Of a DNA stretch of 48,379 bases, positions 44,370 through 48,379 are shown one piece after another. Numbering within the stretch: position 1 is the first letter of the stretch; each line of letters starts with the position of its first letter. Below the pieces are notes generated by a model. It did not search any database. It was not told where the DNA came from and saw only the letters and a program-made list of their open reading frames with translations. The stretch comes from Desulfococcaceae bacterium HSG9 (GTDB lineage Bacteria > Desulfobacterota > Desulfobacteria > Desulfobacterales > JAUCGF01): the NCBI GenBank assembly GCA_030378005.1, contig JAUCGF010000115.1, positions 1-48,379 on the forward strand. Direction: 5' to 3'. The position numbers and the translations under genes were made by a program.

Positions 44370-44478
44370 ACTTCAACACCAATATTTTTATTGATAGAAA
44401 AATCCGGCGGTATGTTTCCATCTGGCTCGAATTCAACATTGTCAGATATGTATTTGCAATTTTTTCATCTTCGTTCAT
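44366..44478 (-). pseudogene. N-terminal remnant of an unknown protein
   Basis: Starting at ATG 44478 one frame reads MNEDEKIAN; a neighbouring frame continues with KYISDNVEFEPDGNIPPDF, then SINKNIGVEV before stopping at 44366. I recognise the VFEPDGNIPPDF-NxxIxVEVRRLN start as that of a conserved family of unknown function, so this is a frameshifted and truncated N-terminus. It ends exactly at the start codon of the amidotransferase gene. Confidence 0.5.
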
Positions 44479-44518
44479 GATGGCACTCTTGAAGTCGATC
44501 TGCTCATTTACCGACTCG

Positions 44519-44548
44519 GTAGCCCGGCCGGTGCAGCACCGGGTTATT
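44519..44548 (-). other. Possible attC half-site
   Basis: On the minus strand, AATAACCCGGTGCTGCACCGG resembles the left half of the attC at 46789-46879 (ATAAC, CCGGC, GTTCCGCCGG), but no matching GTT right half is visible. CCGGTGC and GCACCGG form a small hairpin. It follows the gene at 44616 as an attC would. On the plus strand the same hairpin is followed by TTATTTTTT and could instead act as a terminator. Confidence 0.3.
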
Positions 44549-44615
44549 TTTTCACAAACCGTATTGTTTCGTTGACTCTTTGCCGCGAAAAAATATTTTT
44601 CCGTCGGAAACCGGT

Positions 44616-45689
44616 TTATTTCATAATGAATTGTTGCATATTGTTCGAATTTGCATGATAGGTACCGGGATGTTCCCCCGGGATCACTTGTAATATGATT
44701 TCACGAAAGATTTTTTCTCTATCCTTATCCATCAATATCTCGGCTGATCGGAGCAATTCATCTGTGAATTTTGTTTTATTGCAATATGTTGAGAGGACAG
44801 CATTGAAAATAAGTCCGTTTTCGGTTTCAGAATGAGTCCAATTCACCTTTTTTACAAGTTGCTTTGTTTCTGTCAGCGAAGATTGAATGAGCGCCTGATT
44901 CTTTTTGAATCTCGGCTGATTCTTTTCCCACGTCCTGTTTATGTCAACCTCTAATTTGCCTTTGCTTTCATATAAGACCAGCCAAGGGGAAGGCGCAGCA
45001 GCATGCGAAGTAAGAGAATTAATTTCAAATTTGTTATATATATCCAAAAATTTGCCGTTACTATATGAGGAACCAAAAGGTTCATCATGCCTGACATACA
45101 CGTTGCCAATATAAATCAGATGTCCGTCTTTTATTCTGAAAACAATTTCAACAGTACATCTCCAGCAAGACCTGATACCGCTGCTTTGACGGACAAACAA
45201 ATAGGGACCTTTCCAGCCCGTATTCCAGCCCTGTTCGCGCTCTGTTGCTAAATAAGTTTCCATAGATGTATCAAAGTTGTACTGATGCTTTCTGCCTTTC
45301 ACAGATAAATGCACTAAATAAGAGTCCATGTTAATATTGGCAGTCACACTTACAATTCCGTCAAGAATAACGAATTCCTCAGACAATTCTTCCAACCGCC
45401 TTATGTAAATATCCCTCAGACAAAGCACATTTTTGCATTGGTCACGCTGCCTGCGCCAGCCTCGCTGCCGCTTTCTCAGCATGGTTGTATTGTCGGCATC
45501 TATCATCCTTGCATAAGAGGCAGCTACAACATGGTCGTCAAGCTGTGAAAGCTGCTGGTCGGAGCATATAAGTCTCTCCACCATTGTAAGCGTATTTAAG
45601 GAACAATCAAAATATGCTGCTCCGACAAAGCCGCTGAAAACGGGTATGTTCAAAACTAAAAAAACTAACATTTTTGTACAGTGTCTCAT
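44616..45689 (-). CDS. Secreted protein with LprI-like (DUF1311) N-terminal domain
   Basis: 357 residues. Signal peptide about 1-24. Next comes an LprI/DUF1311-like segment with its Cys pattern: FDCSLNTLTMVERLICSDQQ, LSQLDDHVVAASYARMI, then RQRGWRRQRDQC and CLRDIYIRRLEEL. The remaining 250 residues have no family I recognise. LprI-like domains are found in lysozyme inhibitors and secreted proteins of unknown role. All neighbours here are single unrelated genes with palindromes behind them, which suggests a gene cassette. Weak ribosome-binding site. Confidence 0.7.
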   Translation of the reverse strand: MRHCTKMLVFLVLNIPVFSGFVGAAYFDCSLNTLTMVERLICSDQQLSQLDDHVVAASYARMIDADNTTMLRKRQRGWRRQRDQCKNVLCLRDIYIRRLEELSEEFVILDGIVSVTANINMDSYLVHLSVKGRKHQYNFDTSMETYLATEREQGWNTGWKGPYLFVRQSSGIRSCWRCTVEIVFRIKDGHLIYIGNVYVRHDEPFGSSYSNGKFLDIYNKFEINSLTSHAAAPSPWLVLYESKGKLEVDINRTWEKNQPRFKKNQALIQSSLTETKQLVKKVNWTHSETENGLIFNAVLSTYCNKTKFTDELLRSAEILMDKDREKIFREIILQVIPGEHPGTYHANSNNMQQFIMK

Positions 45690-45799
45690 TATTTCAAAAA
45701 TTCCTTACTGTTTCTTTCACACGGCTCCGCATTCCGCCGGAACAGAAATGGTTTACTGCTTACGCGTTATCGACCGGTATGCTTTGCCGGGAAAAATAA

Positions 45800-45863
45800 C
45801 GCTAAACTAATCGGTTTTCAAAATGCGGAACGAAGTGTAGCATTTTGAAAATCCGGTTGAGCG
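45800..45863 (-). other. attC-like recombination site (cassette of gene 45869-46744)
   Basis: On the minus strand: GCTCAAC (fits the RYYYAAC core), then CGG and TTTTCAAAATGC, a 13-base spacer, GCATTTTGAAAA, CCG, bulged ATTA, and GTTTAGC (one mismatch to the complement of the left core). The unequal extra bases in one arm are typical of attC sites rather than of terminators. It begins 6 bases after the stop codon of the gene at 45869-46744. Confidence 0.5.
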
Positions 45864-45868
45864 ATTGG

Positions 45869-46744
45869 TCAGCCATTTTCATCTTTGTGATTAAGCCATG
45901 TTTTTATATTGTTCTCTATTCTTTTCACAACTTCATTATGTACCTTAATATCTCCCACCTTTCTTTTCTGTTTTTCTGATTTGGCGATATTATTGTACCA
46001 TCTGATTTGGTTTCCCGATCCATAATCATTTTTCCATTTGATCTTGCTTTTTGGAAGGGATTTTTTCCAATTTATAGTATCAAATGTATTGTCTATAATT
46101 GAGATTAAATTAATTTTATGATTTGATTGTGATGTGAATGTCAACCATATTTCTGACCAGGTATGAATGCCTTCTTGTTTGATCTTGCATTCATAATTCA
46201 TTAAAGTGAATAAGGTGTTAAATGCCATTTCACGCTCACTGCACCAACCAAAAGTGTAAAACTTTCCGCATTCCGGGTGATAATATTTCGGATTGACAGT
46301 TAATAAATCAGATAGATATAACGAAGGAACTCTATCGATATCTGCAAATGTTTTATATTTTGAAAATGCTTTTGGAGGGCTGATAGATGTAAGAGGATTG
46401 GATTTTGGAAGTGATTTGATTTCATGTCGAGGATTGGGATTTACCCAATGCCAAAAGTAAGGTATTTGTAAAATTCCGCCCTTGATATAATTTGATGCGC
46501 TTACTCCTGTAAATAAATCGTGATAAAAACAGAGTTGGTAAAATTGTTTTTGATTGTTTGGCAATTTTTCATTTAAGTTATAATGTTGACAAAATTGTTT
46601 GAATTCTTTCTGTTTTATAATGCGATATTCAGGAAGTGATTTTTCATAAATATTCTGAAAAAAAGTAACGCTGTCATAAGATTGGGCATGTACATTCAGA
46701 GTTATATAAAAAAAAATAAATATAAAAGGAACAAATTGTTTCAT
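45869..46744 (-). CDS. Secreted protein of unknown function
   Basis: 291 residues with a signal peptide (about 1-20, MKQFVPFIFIFFYITLNVHA). The mature protein is rich in Lys, Asn, Tyr and Trp, with FGWCSEREMAFNTLFTLM around the centre. No family recognised. The gene is strongly AT-rich compared with both neighbours, which points to a different origin. It lies between two attC-like palindromes and fits a cassette gene. Ribosome-binding site weak. Confidence 0.6.
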   Translation of the reverse strand: MKQFVPFIFIFFYITLNVHAQSYDSVTFFQNIYEKSLPEYRIIKQKEFKQFCQHYNLNEKLPNNQKQFYQLCFYHDLFTGVSASNYIKGGILQIPYFWHWVNPNPRHEIKSLPKSNPLTSISPPKAFSKYKTFADIDRVPSLYLSDLLTVNPKYYHPECGKFYTFGWCSEREMAFNTLFTLMNYECKIKQEGIHTWSEIWLTFTSQSNHKINLISIIDNTFDTINWKKSLPKSKIKWKNDYGSGNQIRWYNNIAKSEKQKRKVGDIKVHNEVVKRIENNIKTWLNHKDENG

Positions 46745-46788
46745 ATCTTTTCACTTTTCCTTTTCTCTCAAAAGAGATGGCTAACAAA

Positions 46789-46879
46789 GAGTTAACCGGC
46801 GCAAGGGGCGATCTGAACTTACGAAATCACCACAGAACCTCACGCCCCTTGCGTCCGGCGGAACGCCGGGTTATGAGGC
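46789..46879 (-). other. attC site (cassette of gene 46894-47724)
   Basis: Read on the minus strand: TCATAAC core, 5-base CCGGC, GTTCCGCCGG, extrahelical A, then the 11-base stem CGCAAGGGGCG, a 32-base terminal loop, CGCCCCTTGCG, CCGGTTAACTC, and the GTTAGCC core. This is the R''-spacer-L''...L'-spacer-R' order of integron attC sites, down to the single extra base and the TTAACTC segment seen in many cassettes. It starts 15 bases after the stop codon of the gene at 46894-47724, as expected for the end of a cassette. Confidence 0.7.
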
Positions 46880-46893
46880 TTCTTTTTCAATAT

Positions 46894-47724
46894 TCACTTC
46901 TTTGAGATCGAAAGAAACTTGGAAAAAGGAAAGTCGCTTTCCATATCCCAAGAGCCCTTCTCCATCCTTCGGTACCTCACCCATTGCTTGCCGTTGAAAT
47001 AAAACCTGTCATAGTAGATCACAAACTCCCCTTCTGGGTTTGCAGGGCGGCTAGCAACCTCAAGGATGTCTGTTGTTTTGCCGTCTTTCGTCTTCACGAG
47101 TTTCCAATCAGTCTTCAGCGACTTCATGACTGCTATCCGCTTCTTCTTCTTCGTCTTGTCATCGAAGTATTCAAGGGGCTTCAATTTACCATTTGAGACT
47201 TCGTAGAAGATAGTCATCGGGCCGGCATACGAGCCCCATCCAATGCTTAGGTCTTGAGTGAAGAGGTAAGTCGGTCTTCCGCCGCCGGATAGCACGGCGT
47301 CTTCCAACAAAGCAAGAGGCACGCCATCATAAGTATGGGATTCACGAAGGATATGATACCCTTTGCCTTTCAACAGAATTCGCAAAACGGACCCAAGTGG
47401 AGGATTATCTTTGAACAAACGGAGAAGGTCCTCGTTATAGATATACATATCCCTGAAGCCGCTGCCCAACTGCTTGTCATAAACATCTTCTGGTATTCTG
47501 CTGTCCTGAAGGAGTTGAAGAACACCATCAATGCCATGGACATCTTCGGTGAGCGGATAACTTTTTGTGATTCTGTAACATCCGGCGGCGGGTTCTACAG
47601 GGGCAATAGATACGTCTTCGGCACTTACTGCTTCACTTGAATAAGCCACAAGGGCGCAGACAACTGTCATAAATAAACAGAGGAATCCGAGTTTTCTCAT
47701 GATGTTTAGATGATTCATTCCCAT
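46894..47724 (-). CDS. Secreted protein of unknown function
   Basis: 276 residues by the longest start; ATGs at 47724, 47718 and 47700 are all possible and no ribosome-binding site decides. Signal peptide follows MRKLGFLCLFMTVVCAL and ends near VSAED. The mature part contains SGFRDMYIYNEDLLRLFKD, LLKGKGYHILRESHTYDG, GWGSYAGPMTIFYEVSNG and FVIYYDRFYFNGKQWVRY. No family recognised. It is followed by the best attC site of the window and therefore looks like a cassette gene. Confidence 0.65.
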   Translation of the reverse strand: MGMNHLNIMRKLGFLCLFMTVVCALVAYSSEAVSAEDVSIAPVEPAAGCYRITKSYPLTEDVHGIDGVLQLLQDSRIPEDVYDKQLGSGFRDMYIYNEDLLRLFKDNPPLGSVLRILLKGKGYHILRESHTYDGVPLALLEDAVLSGGGRPTYLFTQDLSIGWGSYAGPMTIFYEVSNGKLKPLEYFDDKTKKKKRIAVMKSLKTDWKLVKTKDGKTTDILEVASRPANPEGEFVIYYDRFYFNGKQWVRYRRMEKGSWDMESDFPFSKFLSISKK

Positions 47725-48023
47725 TACTTGTCTTGATATTTTCTCATAACCAGTTATTAAGCGGATCCGCCTATCCCACCTTTTTTGTTGTTATCCGACA
47801 TATAAAACGGTTTTTGTCGGTCAATATGAAATATCGCATATTAGCCGAAATGAATTCAGATTTATTTAAAATAGCTATCGTATTTCGATTTCAGTTTTCC
47901 GTACAGAATATACAAGCAGAAGTCAGCACTCTTTGTCAAGAGGGTAAATTCTTTTCCGGAATTCACCTAAAGATTAAGCGGTCACATAATTAAAAATCAA
48001 TTACATTGCCAAGTCAGGGCTGT
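47725..48023. other. Intergenic region, no gene supported
   Basis: AT-rich. An 86-codon plus frame at 47733-47993 has no recognisable content and no good ribosome-binding site. Around 47743-47800 the minus strand reads GGATAAC ... GCGGATCCGCTTAATAACTG, GTTATGA, faintly like attC cores, but without a long stem. No integrase gene or attI is seen. Confidence 0.4.
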
Positions 48024-48379
48024 TCAATGCTTCATAACAGTCTGATAATTATAAAGATTTGCTATATTCATACAGTTCTTAAAAAGCTCTTGAGCAATAT
48101 TACCAACTTTGTTCGCTCTCATTATATTCAGAGCAAAACTTCGTAGTTTGGAAAAAATGTGGGGATTCTTTCTGATCCGTGAACAGTCTTCATTCATACT
48201 GACATCTCTGACATGATGATCCGAATTTTCTATACCCTGATGTTCTCTGATGATATTAAGACCTTTCCGGTTTTCCTTCCCTGAAAGCCAATCTATATCA
48301 GATACTGTGTGGCGGCGCCGAATTTCGATACGACCGTGATCCCCATCTGTCGTTTCATAACAGTCTGCGCTTATATTCT
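48024..48379 (-). pseudogene. ISAs1-family transposase, C-terminal part, with internal deletion
   Basis: An open minus frame enters from the window edge and ends at TGA 48024-48026. It reads ETTDGDHGRIEIRRRHTVSD, DIDWLSGKENRKGLN, REHQGIENSDHHVRDVSMNE and SRIRKNPHIFSKLRSFALNI. These match the end of ISAs1/H-repeat transposases (HGRIE, HWGIEN-LHW-LDV-F-ED, NxxLRHxALN). The usual 30 or more residues between the W..GL and HWGIEN parts are missing near 48252-48258 with the frame kept, and HW is HQ, so the enzyme is probably inactive. Confidence 0.75.

Noticed and set aside
44519..44555. Hairpin with T run as a plus-strand terminator
   Set aside because: No plus-strand gene lies upstream of it; the similarity of its minus strand to an attC half-site is the more useful reading, though still weak.
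47733..47993. 86-codon plus frame beside the cassette region
   Set aside because: AT-rich, no recognisable content, and no ribosome-binding site; possible but not supportable.

Overview
The window looks like part of the chromosome of an anaerobic Desulfobacterota bacterium, most likely a sulfate reducer of the Desulfobacterales. I infer this from gene content: a tungsten-type aldehyde:ferredoxin oxidoreductase with polyferredoxin and DUF362 partners, a giant 2-hydroxyacyl-CoA dehydratase activase-type protein, a UPF0324 putative sulfate exporter, the futalosine route to menaquinone, and many palindromic repeats. No rRNA, tRNA or CRISPR array was recognised. Both ends of the window lie in broken transposase genes of different families (IS5-like on the left, ISAs1-like on the right).

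Layout. 1-720: IS remnant. 722-5798 (minus): three-gene envelope operon (RND/MMPL permease, LolA-like protein, DUF1302-like barrel) with a MITE between its first two genes. 6094-10207: a second MITE copy, a UPF0324 transporter with a strong terminator, and small membrane/periplasmic genes. 10297-19239: uvrC, a GspB-like protein with 22-residue repeats, the 1501-aa activase-type protein, a DUF4124-glutaredoxin protein and mobB. 19401-23335: a family-2 glycosyltransferase, an arsR/small-ORF/arsM group and a TerC protein. 23384-27229 (plus): a polyprenyl glycosylphosphotransferase, aroQ, mqnB and dgt.

27535-32652 is a degraded defence island. A truncated MITE abuts dndC (DNA phosphorothioation). 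dndD survives only as a broken N-terminal piece. An AT-rich HNH endonuclease gene, whose N-terminal part resembles sulfur-binding domains, sits in the gap. Then come the C-terminal 69 codons of an FtsK/SpoIIIE-type translocase, overlapping by ATGA with an intact AAA ATPase plus DUF4435/TOPRIM pair that matches the PARIS (AriA/AriB) architecture. The modification module appears dead while the HNH and ATPase/TOPRIM genes look intact.

33165-41177 (minus) is a redox cluster: a Tat-signal ferredoxin, the AOR-family enzyme, two Tat-signal DUF362 proteins, a membrane polyferredoxin and a membrane-anchored flavodoxin. Overlapping start and stop codons link the last three, and a DUF6599-like secreted protein lies upstream. 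41359-44369 holds single-gene redox and amidotransferase units.

44519-47724 looks like a short integron-type cassette array: three unrelated secreted-protein genes, all on the minus strand and of differing base composition. One is followed by a site with attC architecture, one by a weaker attC-like palindrome, and the third by a possible attC half-site.

Dispersed repeats run through the window: three copies of a MITE family with ends like TACTACTTTGTYAGATTA, a 91-bp palindromic repeat (two full copies and one partial), and several hairpins built on GTAGGGTGCGTTA-, GTAGGTCAGGTTA- or GGTGGGTAAAATG-like arms. They often sit at gene borders and in some cases extend apparent reading frames.
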